Origin: 2-02-FULL-49-11 sp040757655
GTDB lineage: Bacteria; Patescibacteriota; Patescibacteriia; 2-02-FULL-49-11
Assembly (NCBI GenBank): GCA_040757655.1
Contig: JBFLWV010000022.1
Location: 1 to 8,546, forward strand
Reading direction: 5' to 3'
Length of the DNA: 8,546 bases
Shown here: in pieces, positions 1 to 6,019 of the stretch
How positions within the stretch are numbered: position 1 is the stretch's first letter
Layout of the letters: the number at the start of each line of letters is the position of its first letter
Program-made: the position numbers and the translations under genes
The notes under the pieces: model-generated
Databases searched by the model: none
What the model saw: only the letters and a program-made list of their open reading frames with translations
Told to the model about the DNA's origin: nothing

Positions 1-1
1 G

Positions 2-121
2 AAACGACAGGAACAAATCGAAGCGCTGATGAAATTTATCGATGCCAAACTAACCCAAACGGTCGAACTTTCACACGCAAAACAAGCTCTTATTGACTGT
101 CAATTATGTTCGTGGACTTGA
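2..121 (+). CDS. C-terminal fragment of an unidentified protein, possibly HsdS-like
   Basis: An open frame enters from the left edge and ends at TGA 119-121, leaving 39 residues. The tail is helical and charged, with the pattern QIEALMKFIDAKL followed by ELSHAKQALI. That resembles the C-terminal coiled-coil helix of type I restriction specificity subunits, where an I-x-x-hydrophobic-D-x-K/x-L heptad run is followed by a K-x-L/A-L-hydrophobic end. This is pattern resemblance only: no DNA-recognition domain is visible and the upstream part lies outside the window. The other two forward frames are closed or lack this helical character. It could equally be the tail of any coiled-coil protein. The REPIN-like element starts 25 bases after the stop. 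Confidence 0.35.
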   Translation, partial: KRQEQIEALMKFIDAKLTQTVELSHAKQALIDCQLCSWT

Positions 122-146
122 ACAATCCATTGCACATCAGTTTATT

Positions 147-239
147 CCGTTAGAAAGCCCCGCCATTCATGGCGGGGATGAACAACAGAATACACCCTTC
201 CTCTGTAAAGGCGGGGTTAAAGCCCCGCCTTTCTAACGG
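147..239. repeat. REPIN-like inverted pair of GC-rich hairpins (93 bp)
   Basis: The outer arms CCGTTAGAAAG (147-157) and CTTTCTAACGG (229-239) are perfect 11-bp inverted repeats. Just inside each arm is a hairpin. The left one is CCCCGCC (158-164) with GGCGGGG (171-177) around loop ATTCAT. The right one is AAAGGCGGGG (207-216) with CCCCGCCTTT (223-232). Two REP-type hairpins in opposite orientation is the layout of REPINs, which are mobilised by RAYT transposases of the IS200/IS605 superfamily. It is also the layout of a minimal non-autonomous IS200/IS605 relic. No transposase is in the window. The structure could also terminate transcription from either side, but there is no clear T tract. 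Confidence 0.65.
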
Positions 240-297
240 AGTTTACTCCTTCTTTTTCCAACTTGAGAGTGTAGAACAATGCAGTAAGAAGGTATGC

Positions 298-388
298 ACG
301 CAGATAAACGCAGATACTCGGCCGCAATACACTTCATGTAAATCATAGTTTGTTCCGTAATGCGGCCGAACGCAGATATACGCAGATA
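298..388. repeat. ACGCAGATA direct repeats flanking a 50-bp inverted-repeat unit
   Basis: ACGCAGATA occurs four times: 298-306, 308-316, 370-378 and 380-388, as two closely spaced pairs. Between the pairs lies a unit bounded by CGGCCGCAATAC (319-330) and GTAATGCGGCCG (357-368), inverted repeats with one mismatch in 12. The arrangement looks either like a small palindromic unit inserted into a tandem ACGCAGATA array or like one composite dispersed repeat. No ORF of note crosses it. The rest of 240-457 shows no gene, RNA or clear promoter. Confidence 0.6.
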
Positions 389-457
389 TTCTTCTACTGT
401 CTCAACTTATGTAATTGGTGATTTAATTGAACATTGTCGTGTGATATGTTTGATTTA

Positions 458-1324
458 TTAAAGTAAACGAAATTTATTAATTTCTTCTCTTATTTTTATC
501 GCTTCTGCCTTCGCGGCATCAGCGAAGTCTTCATTGGGGGAAGCGAAAATAATACCGCGGGAGGAATTGATGATGATGCCTTGGTGGAGGATATTCAATC
601 CCGCTTTCACTGTTTTTTCTACATCGCCCCCTTGCGTGCCGATGCCGGGTATCAGAATGGGCATATCGCCGACGAGGCTGCGCACCTCTTTCAATTCTTC
701 CGAGAAAGTCGCACCCACCACCAGTCCGCAATTGCCGTTGGTGTTCCATTGAGCTGTGACACGTCGCGCCACTTTTTTATAGAGCGGCTCACTTTGCGCG
801 TCTTTGATATCCTGGAATTCTCCTGCACCCGGATTTGAGGTGCGGCAGAGGACGAAAATTCCTTTCTCCTGTTGGTCAAGGAAGGGGATGAGTGCTTCTT
901 TCCCAAGGTAGGGGTTGAGCGTTATGGCGTCAGCCTTGAGATAGGAGAACGCGAATTGAACATAGGCGGCGTTGGTGGAACCGATGTCCCCGCGTTTCGC
1001 ATCGAGGATGACGGGAATGAGGGGCGCGCGTTCGCGGATGTATGCAATCGTTTGTTTCAATACCTCGATTCCCCTCCCCCCTAACGCTTCGTAGAATGCA
1101 GTATTGGGTTTGTAGGCACATACCACATCCTTTGTTGCATCGATAATGGCTTGGTTGAATTTAAGTACCATTTCTCCCCGTTGCCGGCTGGAGAATCCTC
1201 CTGATTTATCTTTACCCTTTTTCAGGCATTCGGGAATTTTATCAAAATCACTGTCCAAGCCGACACAGAGAAGGCTGTTGTTTTGTTGCATCGCCTCATT
1301 GAGTTTATCAAAGAAGGATATCAT
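458..1324 (-). CDS. pyrF: orotidine 5'-phosphate decarboxylase (subfamily 2)
   Basis: A 288-residue cytoplasmic enzyme that decarboxylates OMP to UMP, the last step of de novo pyrimidine synthesis. The signature DAKRGDIG is at residues 108-115, with Lys110 and the neighbouring Asp residues forming the D-x-K-R-x-D catalytic array. GLDSD (22-26) and YKPN (71-74) are early barrel strands. NPYLG (137-141), CRTSNPGAGEF (160-170) and PGIGTQGGD (226-234, the phosphate-binding loop) are typical of the longer subfamily 2 proteins (about 270-290 residues). The ATG at 1322-1324 is chosen because the conserved region starts soon after. AAGG lies only one base upstream, too close to act as a normal ribosome site. 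It is the last gene of the pyrC-pyrD-pyrF block, 108 bp after pyrD across a palindromic repeat cluster. No terminator is obvious after the stop. Confidence 0.96.
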   Translation of the reverse strand: MISFFDKLNEAMQQNNSLLCVGLDSDFDKIPECLKKGKDKSGGFSSRQRGEMVLKFNQAIIDATKDVVCAYKPNTAFYEALGGRGIEVLKQTIAYIRERAPLIPVILDAKRGDIGSTNAAYVQFAFSYLKADAITLNPYLGKEALIPFLDQQEKGIFVLCRTSNPGAGEFQDIKDAQSEPLYKKVARRVTAQWNTNGNCGLVVGATFSEELKEVRSLVGDMPILIPGIGTQGGDVEKTVKAGLNILHQGIIINSSRGIIFASPNEDFADAAKAEAIKIREEINKFRLL

Positions 1325-1340
1325 ACCTTGTTTAACTTAG

Positions 1341-1420
1341 AACTCAAAACGCAAATCTCAAATCCATAACTCAAAACCCTTTAACTTTGAGATTTGAGTT
1401 GTAGTTTTGAGTTTTGAGAT
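1341..1420. repeat. palindromic CTCAAA/TTTGAG repeat cluster in the pyrF leader
   Basis: The gap between pyrD and pyrF is built from short CTCAAAA and CTCAAAT words that switch to their complement halfway. AACTCAAAAC (1341-1350) is the exact complement of GTTTTGAGTT (1404-1413). CAAATCTCAAA (1352-1362) is the exact complement of TTTGAGATTTG (1386-1396). In the pyrD-to-pyrF transcript these would form a long AU-rich hairpin with a loop of about 23 nt and an asymmetric bulge. The hairpin ends about 16 nt before the pyrF start codon. A role in translation or attenuation of pyrF is possible but unproven. It may be only an intergenic repeat. Confidence 0.6.
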
Positions 1421-1432
1421 ATAACCTCTGAG

Positions 1433-2353
1433 TTATTGTTGGTGTGCTCTTCCCACTATCTCCTTAATAGTATCAAATCCATTTTCTTCTAAGTATCTCT
1501 CAAGTCCAGTCTTGATTTCTTCAAACACCCCATACCCCTTACTATACACTGCCGATCCCACGCCCACCAGAGACGCGCCCGCCATCATCATTTGGACTGC
1601 ATCCTGCCATGAGGAAACTCCTCCCATTCCTAAGAGAGGAACCTTAACCTTTTTATAAATATCGAATATCTTTGCTACTGCAATGGGGAAGATTCCCGGA
1701 CCGGAAACTCCTCCTTTTATATGTCCGAGTATGGGCTTTCGGGTTTTAATATCAATGATCATTCCCGGTCCCACTGTATTGATGGCAGCAATTGCATCCG
1801 CACCTTCTGCTTCGCACGCACGGGCGACTTCAACGATATTAGCGACATTGGGAGATAATTTTGCGATAAGCGGTATAGTGTCGGCAACTTTTTTTACCGC
1901 CCTTATAACTTGTGCGGCACCTTCCGCGGTAGTGCCGCTTGGGTTGCCGAATTCGTCCTCCACATTGGGGCAGCTTAAATTCAATTCAATCGCTGCAGGC
2001 TTTAATGAGGCGAACGTTTCAACCAGTGCAATGAATTCAGATACTTTCGTCGCGAATACACTAACAATGGTCGGCACTTTCGCGGTGTGAAGGTATTCTG
2101 TGACTGCGATTTCCCCCTTTTCCAGGCCGGCGTTTATCAGGCCGACAGAATTCAAGAATCCATGGTCATATTTGATGACCCGCGGCAGGGAATGTCCTGT
2201 CCTTGGTTCAAACGTGAATGATTTCAAGGTTACCCCTCCTGCTCCCGCATCTTCAGCTTTCTTGTGTGCGGAAATTTCTGTAATAATCCCAGAAGGGAGA
2301 ATGAGGGGATTCTCAAACGTGATGCCGCAAAATGTCGTCTTCAATGATGCCAT
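1433..2353 (-). CDS. pyrD: dihydroorotate dehydrogenase, class 1 (1B-type) catalytic subunit
   Basis: A cytosolic FMN enzyme that oxidises dihydroorotate to orotate. From the ATG at 2351-2353 it has 306 residues. The homology start (SLKTTFCGITFENPLILPSG) begins immediately, as in family members. The class 1 catalytic cysteine is in LNLSCPN (Cys128). KLSPNV, NTVGPG, GGVSGPGI and the FMN-phosphate loop GMGGVSSWQDA follow in the expected order. An in-frame TTG at 2378-2380 would add nine residues and overlap the pyrC end by 14 bp. It has a purine-rich AGGGAGGGG directly ahead, but with only about 2 bases of spacing. The start is therefore uncertain and coupling to pyrC is likely in either case. 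Class 1B enzymes normally pair with the iron-sulfur flavoprotein PyrK, and no pyrK lies in this window. Subclass is inferred from general resemblance. Confidence 0.94.
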   Translation of the reverse strand: MASLKTTFCGITFENPLILPSGIITEISAHKKAEDAGAGGVTLKSFTFEPRTGHSLPRVIKYDHGFLNSVGLINAGLEKGEIAVTEYLHTAKVPTIVSVFATKVSEFIALVETFASLKPAAIELNLSCPNVEDEFGNPSGTTAEGAAQVIRAVKKVADTIPLIAKLSPNVANIVEVARACEAEGADAIAAINTVGPGMIIDIKTRKPILGHIKGGVSGPGIFPIAVAKIFDIYKKVKVPLLGMGGVSSWQDAVQMMMAGASLVGVGSAVYSKGYGVFEEIKTGLERYLEENGFDTIKEIVGRAHQQ

Positions 2354-2366
2354 AAGGATAGTTACA

Positions 2367-3425
2367 CTATATTTTTCCAACCCCTCCCTTGCCCGTTATC
2401 TTACCATTATTATACACTTCCACGCCACGAATGACGGTGCGCACCACGCGCGCGTTCAGCGTTATGCCGGTAAAAGGCGACCAGCCGCATTTGGTTTTTA
2501 ATTTAGTTTCGTCTAGCTGATAGTAGACATCAGTTTCCACTTCAACGTATGTTTGTCCGGCGGGACGAATTCCTAGAATTCGGCAAGGGTTGGTATTGGT
2601 AAGACGTATGATATCGTCATGAGTCAGTTTCCCCTCTTCAGCTGCGGTGCACAGCAGCGGCAGTGCGGTCTCGAGCCCGGGTACGCCCATGGGAGGGCAT
2701 GAGGATTCCTTTTCCTGTTTTGTGTGCGGCGCATGATCGGTCGCGATACAGTCAACCGTGCCCTTTTTTATGTGCGCCCATAACGCCTGCTGGTCTTCTT
2801 CTGTGCCAAGTTCTGGTTTCATCATGGCAAACGCGCCAAGGCGCGCCGCATCTTCCTTCGTTAAAAATAAATGATGTGGCGTCACTTCGCAGGTGAGTGA
2901 TATTCCTTTTCTCTTGGCTTGAGTGATGGCTTCGATGTCGCATTTTGTAGCGATATGACAGCAGTGGAGTTTTTGGTAATTTTTTTCAGCGAGCGCGATC
3001 AGGTATTCTAACGGTTCTCCTTCCGCATGCACGAGAATCGGTTTGCCGCGCGGCCAAGCTTTGAAAATCGCTTCTAGTTTTTCCTCATCCTGAATGAGGA
3101 GCGAACCTGTTGTTTCGTCTAGATATATTTTTAGGCCGCATACGCGGTCATATACTCTATTAAACTCACCGATATTATTACCGTCGGAACCGAAATAGAA
3201 ACCATAGTCACAGAACGCTTTTTCGTGTGCGATATGTTCTTTTTCAGTAAGTGCATCAGCGGTGATCGTAGGTGGATTGGTATTTGGCATATCGACTACC
3301 GCCACCACACCGCCTGCTACTGCTGCTGACGTCCCCGTGCGCCAGTCTTCTTTGTAGCTCAAACCCGGCTCGCGGAGGTGCACATGCATATCCATCATTC
3401 CGGGAAGACGAATAACGTGAGACAT
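2367..3425 (-). CDS. pyrC: dihydroorotase
   Basis: A 352-residue amidohydrolase that cyclises N-carbamoyl-L-aspartate to dihydroorotate. Metal ligands are visible in order: HVH (His14, His16) in the MDMHVHLREPG motif, Lys99 in LKIY as the likely carboxylated bridging lysine, His133 in VHAE, His157 in CCHIAT, and Asp230 in ATDHAPH. TPHHLFLT (182-189) and GVPGLETALPLL (247-258) are further family signatures. The protein starts almost at the barrel and lacks most of the N-terminal beta-sandwich strand set of longer dihydroorotases, giving a short form. The C-terminal codons supply the purine-rich stretch ahead of pyrD. It is the first gene of the pyr block, 63 bp after the TrmB-like gene. No good Shine-Dalgarno sequence precedes the ATG. 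Confidence 0.96.
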   Translation of the reverse strand: MSHVIRLPGMMDMHVHLREPGLSYKEDWRTGTSAAVAGGVVAVVDMPNTNPPTITADALTEKEHIAHEKAFCDYGFYFGSDGNNIGEFNRVYDRVCGLKIYLDETTGSLLIQDEEKLEAIFKAWPRGKPILVHAEGEPLEYLIALAEKNYQKLHCCHIATKCDIEAITQAKRKGISLTCEVTPHHLFLTKEDAARLGAFAMMKPELGTEEDQQALWAHIKKGTVDCIATDHAPHTKQEKESSCPPMGVPGLETALPLLCTAAEEGKLTHDDIIRLTNTNPCRILGIRPAGQTYVEVETDVYYQLDETKLKTKCGWSPFTGITLNARVVRTVIRGVEVYNNGKITGKGGVGKI

Positions 3426-3456
3426 ACTTTTTCAAATCAAGAAGTGAATTAATATG

Positions 3457-3481
3457 GCCATGGCTACGTTAGTACGTATGT
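3457..3481. repeat. diverged copy of the GCCATGGCTA-N7-ACGTATGT repeat
   Basis: GCCATGGCTA (3457-3466) is followed after 7 bases by ACGTATGT (3474-3481). The same two words occur at 6034-6043 and 6051-6058 with the identical 7-base spacing, so the two sites align without gaps. Here the left half is not palindromic with the right, although TGGCCATGGC and TACGT/ACGTA pairs remain. The site begins 8 bp beyond the stop of the TrmB-like gene, matching the placement of the other copy just beyond the nucleotidyltransferase stop. It may be a degenerate 3'-end hairpin or a small dispersed repeat. Confidence 0.5.
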
Positions 3482-3488
3482 GATAGTT

Positions 3489-4250
3489 TCATTCAAGTCG
3501 CTCCCATAATAATTGATACATCAATTTCATCAAATCGGCAAATTCTTTTGACTCGATAATCACGGCCATTTTCTCTTTCCAGGAAGCGATGAGCACTTTA
3601 TTGTTGTAAATATTAACTTCCGGCGAGAACTCTTGTCCTTCAGGTAAAAATTTACTCTGTCTGATTTCCTCGCGATCGTGGGCGGCACGCTCGCGCGACA
3701 ATTCATTCTGCGGCATGATCGCCTTAATCGATACTTTTTCCTTCGTCCGGCGGGTATAGTATTCCGGAAAAAATTTCGGCAACGCCCAATGCATAGTCTG
3801 CACATTTGCATAGGCTAGGATTCCGCCTTTTGCGGTTAGCGTATCCTCATACGCTTCCCGCATTCCTTTTTCACCTTCATAAAACTGCACTTTCGGTTTT
3901 GTGCTTAAGGGCGTCTGTAAGGAGATAAGCTCCGGCAAAACAGCGGACACCGCTGTCTTCTGTTTCTCGATCGTCTTTTCGTAATCCGCTTTTTCATGTT
4001 CCAAGTAAGCTACGAGCTTCCCCGGATCACTCACATTGAAAAACGTCCGGCTCTTCTTTTTATACTTGCTCACCACGCCTCGTTTAATTAGGATCTCTAA
4101 AACATCATAAGCTGACGTCCTATTAATATCAGCCTTTTTGGCAATCTCATTTGCTGTCGCCTGCTCCAGCGCCAGCAAGGCAAGGTATACCCTCGCCTCT
4201 TTTTCCGAAAATCCAATTTCTCCCAGTATTTTCAACAAATCCTCTTTCAT
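3489..4250 (-). CDS. TrmB-family transcriptional regulator
   Basis: A 253-residue probable DNA-binding regulator. Residues 1-75 form a winged helix-turn-helix of the TrmB type: GFSEKEARVYLALL (helix 1), ATANEIAKKADINRTSAYDVLEIL with the recognition helix near 43-55, then the wing KRGVVSKYKKKSRTFFNV. A charged helix at 79-107 probably forms a dimer coiled coil. A C-terminal sensor-like region follows, starting KVQFYEGEKGMREAYEDTL (120-138) and ending with a conserved-looking LMKLMYQLLWERL. Such proteins are frequent in archaea and CPR bacteria and the ligand cannot be read from sequence. It lies upstream of pyrCDF on the same strand and diverges from the radical SAM gene, so either could be its target. 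A strong-looking promoter sits 29-36 bp ahead of the ATG; no Shine-Dalgarno sequence is seen. Confidence 0.87.
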   Translation of the reverse strand: MKEDLLKILGEIGFSEKEARVYLALLALEQATANEIAKKADINRTSAYDVLEILIKRGVVSKYKKKSRTFFNVSDPGKLVAYLEHEKADYEKTIEKQKTAVSAVLPELISLQTPLSTKPKVQFYEGEKGMREAYEDTLTAKGGILAYANVQTMHWALPKFFPEYYTRRTKEKVSIKAIMPQNELSRERAAHDREEIRQSKFLPEGQEFSPEVNIYNNKVLIASWKEKMAVIIESKEFADLMKLMYQLLWERLE

Positions 4251-4285
4251 AATGATAATGTTGTGGAAGTATAACCGACACTATT

Positions 4286-4314
4286 ATTATATTACATTAG
4301 CCAAAAAATTGCAA
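4286..4314 (-). promoter_or_regulatory. sigma70-type promoter of the TrmB-like gene
   Basis: Read on the minus strand, TTGCAA (4314-4309) and TATAAT (4291-4286) are separated by exactly 17 bases. This gives a perfect -10 and a four-of-six -35. Transcription would begin near 4279, leaving a leader of about 29 bases before the ATG at 4250. Confidence 0.6.
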
Positions 4315-4320
4315 TATCTC

Positions 4321-4337
4321 ATATCAATGTCTGATAT
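4321..4337. promoter_or_regulatory. candidate operator ATATCA-N5-TGATAT overlapping a plus-strand extended -10
   Basis: A perfect 6-bp inverted repeat with 5-base spacer (ATATCA 4321-4326, TGATAT 4332-4337) lies in the divergent gap. Its right arm merges with TGATATAGT (4332-4340), a TG-n-TATAGT extended -10 pointing toward the radical SAM gene, with no matching -35. A protein bound here would block that promoter and lie just behind the -35 of the TrmB-like gene. That is a fitting place for TrmB-type autoregulation, but this is inferred from position only. Confidence 0.4.
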
Positions 4338-4408
4338 AGTCTATACATTTACTATCACAGGCATATACTACCTCGTTAAAATCATGAAAGATAAAATCTT
4401 TGACAATC

Positions 4409-4415
4409 TAAGGAG
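4409..4415 (+). promoter_or_regulatory. Shine-Dalgarno that fixes the radical SAM start
   Basis: TAAGGAG ends seven bases before the ATG at 4423-4425. The frame is open further upstream to 4138, but those codons run through the promoter region and antisense to the TrmB-like gene. This site therefore decides the start. It is the only textbook ribosome site in the window. Confidence 0.8.
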
Positions 4416-5226
4416 AATTATCATGAAAAAGATACTTTTGTTCAACCTGCCGTACCCGTTTGAAAAAAAACAGGTGTATATGCCAAGCACCCTGATCGCT
4501 GTAGGTGCTCAATTGATAGAGGCGGGCTTTGCAGTCGAGCTTATCGACCTTAATCTCTTCACGCTAGAGGAACCGGCGGTGCAAAATAAAATTAGCCTAG
4601 CTGATTTTATCGGCACTTCGTTAGTTGGAAGCTCAAACATACCTGATGCGATTAAATTTTCAAATCGCGTCCTGGGAATCAATCCTCATGCCAAAATCCT
4701 CATCGGAGGACAAGTGATTGAAGGATTAAGCAACGATCAATTCCGGTACCTCTTTGGTACTAGGCCGATTCAAATTACTGACGAACCAACATTAAAAAAT
4801 GCTCTAGAGATAGGCCAGTTGTTTGACATTTTCGCAATCGACTGCGTCAAAATGTACCAAACAATTCCTGATGACGTCATGCGGATGTATCTCGAACGAG
4901 AAGCGGGTCTATTCGTGAGCCAAGGATGCCGTTTTGCATGCCGTTTCTGCGGTGCAGCAAAAGGACGACCGGAACGATGGCGATCCATGAAAGGATTACA
5001 CGATGATCTCATATACCTAACAGAAAAGGCCAAGGAGTTTGGACTGTCTAAGATGCAATTTTATATCTCAACCTTGGACATGTTTCAAAGTCCAAGATTG
5101 ATTGCCGAGTTCCTCACGGTTGTGGGAGATATGAGTGAGCAATCAGGTGTGACAATCAGCATCCGTGGACTATCCTGTATTTCCTCGTTTATTACCGCCT
5201 ACAAATTGCTACCAAACTTTCATGAG

Positions 5227-5233
5227 CTTGTAA
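5227..5233 (+). repeat. left target-site duplication CTTGTAA
   Basis: CTTGTAA here is repeated at 5373-5379 on the other side of the insert. It belongs to the ELV codons of the radical SAM gene. One more base on each side could extend it to a 9-bp duplication with mismatched ends (GCTTGTAAC against CCTTGTAAT). Confidence 0.8.
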
Positions 5234-5372
5234 CTGATGTTACGCAGAAAAATTCAAATGTTGCTAACACAAGCCATTTTTCAAATCAGCCAATACCGCT
5301 TGCGTAAGATCAAAATTTGGCTCAAATAGAAGATTCCGTCCAATTAAGATTTATTCTCGTGCGTAACATCAC
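5234..5372. mobile_element. 139-bp MITE-like element with 12-bp terminal inverted repeats
   Basis: TGATGTTACGCA (5235-5246) and TGCGTAACATCA (5360-5371) are perfect 12-bp terminal inverted repeats. They are flanked by CTTGTAA duplications at 5227-5233 and 5373-5379. The interior is AT-rich and has no ORF able to encode a transposase, so it is a non-autonomous element that would need a transposase supplied from elsewhere. TGCGTAAGATCA (5301-5312) is an internal near-copy (11 of 12) of the right end. AGCCAA and TTGGCT form a further internal inverted pair. The family is not identified. If the duplication is 9 bp, the element is 137 bp (5235-5371). Confidence 0.85.
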
Positions 5373-5379
5373 CTTGTAA
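5373..5379 (+). repeat. right target-site duplication CTTGTAA
   Basis: Second copy of the 7-base duplication. Joining the left copy directly to position 5380 regenerates an uninterrupted coding frame, which shows that this is insertion-derived and not chance similarity. Confidence 0.8.
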
Positions 5380-5939
5380 TAAGAGCAAATGTATTTGCAG
5401 TCGGATTCGGTTTCGACGGAACGGATCAGAAAGTTTGGAGCGCGGAGAACAAAATGCACAATCGGCTCTCTCTCGGTGATCGCGCGCTGGAAATTTGCCG
5501 CGAGGTTGGGATTACTCCCGAACTCCTGATGGTGTTTGGATTCTCGGAAGATAACTTTCGGACACTTATTAAAACCGTTTGGTACAGTGTACGAAAAAGC
5601 ATCTTCCGTGGTGCGATTGCTCGGCCTTACCTCGCAAAATCGTTCATCCCCAATAATTACTACTGGACCGATGAACGGTTCAAAAGCCAAGTTGCTGCAA
5701 CATGCAATGATCCGAGGCTGTTTTACAACCTTGATTTCGCGGCGCTCGGCTCTCCTCTCACCCATCCCCACCGCTGGCATCGGTGGGCAAGCAATCTTGC
5801 CTATCTTGCCATCATTCTCATTCTTACCCCCTTGGGTAAGAACACGACCTTCCCTCTCCTTCCTCAGGGCGGGAAGCGACCGCGCTGGCGGCAGAAATTG
5901 GTCGAGTGGGTAAACCGCAAAATGCCATTCGACCGCTAA
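5380..5939 (+). pseudogene. 3' half of the interrupted radical SAM gene
   Basis: This stretch encodes residues 272-456 of the restored protein. It opens with RANVFAVGFGFDGTDQKVW, a late barrel strand pattern (GxGxDGTDxxVW) common to B12-radical SAM proteins. A helical region EICREVGITPELLMVFGF and an aromatic C-terminal extension follow. The segment SNLAYLAIILILTPL (about 408-422) is strongly hydrophobic and could be a membrane-contacting helix, ahead of a basic tail. The first internal ATG is at 5454, so an automatic annotation may report 5454-5939 as a separate 161-residue hypothetical protein. No ribosome site precedes that ATG and independent expression is doubtful. Confidence 0.78.
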
Positions 5940-5944
5940 ATCCA

Positions 5945-5978
5945 AAGTCCCCAGATGCTTCATGTGTCCTGGGGACTT
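5945..5978 (+). terminator. candidate intrinsic terminator after the radical SAM gene
   Basis: AAGTCCCCAG (5945-5954) and CTGGGGACTT (5969-5978) form a perfect 10-bp stem with a 14-base loop, starting five bases after the stop codon. The following sequence is only moderately T-rich (CTTGCGTTTCTG), so termination strength is uncertain. Confidence 0.6.
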
Positions 5979-6019
5979 CTTGCGTTTCTGAATCAATATT
6001 TTATTTTCCCAAACTTGCC

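Larger units (their letters stand above)
4423..5939 (+). pseudogene. radical SAM protein gene interrupted by a MITE-like insertion
   Basis: The 5' half (4423-5307) reads 294 residues and then stops inside inserted DNA; the 3' half resumes at 5380 in another frame. Deleting 146 bp (element plus one CTTGTAA copy) joins them in frame as HELV-IRAN-VFAVGFGFDGTD, giving 456 residues. Residues 1-115 resemble a B12-binding Rossmann domain (KKILLFNLPYP, then ILIGGQVIEG), but the cobalamin DxHxxG motif is absent. The radical SAM [4Fe-4S] cluster motif is Cys169-x3-Cys173-x2-Cys176, followed by barrel segments ISIRGLSC and GFGFDGTD (279-286). The substrate is unknown. As sequenced, the truncated product keeps the cluster motif but loses the second half of the barrel, so activity is unlikely. 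It has a good ribosome site and a divergent promoter region shared with the TrmB-like gene. Confidence 0.88.

Noticed and set aside
298..388. Possible CRISPR array
   Set aside because: The repeats are only 9 bases, paired with 1-base gaps, and the central unit is an inverted repeat, not a set of unique spacers.
2367..2400. GKGGVGK at the dihydroorotase C-terminus as a nucleotide-binding P-loop
   Set aside because: It lies at the extreme end with no following helix. The purine-rich codons are better explained as the pyrD ribosome site region.
1683..2501. Plus-strand open frames opposite pyrD and pyrC
   Set aside because: They are antisense shadows of strongly conserved enzymes, with no ribosome sites or recognisable domains.
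4400..4405. TTGACA as a plus-strand -35 box
   Set aside because: It sits 18 bases before the start codon next to the ribosome site, and no -10 follows before the coding region.
4138..4422. Upstream extension of the radical SAM frame
   Set aside because: It would translate the regulator's antisense strand and the divergent promoters. The TAAGGAG site and the homology start both point to 4423.
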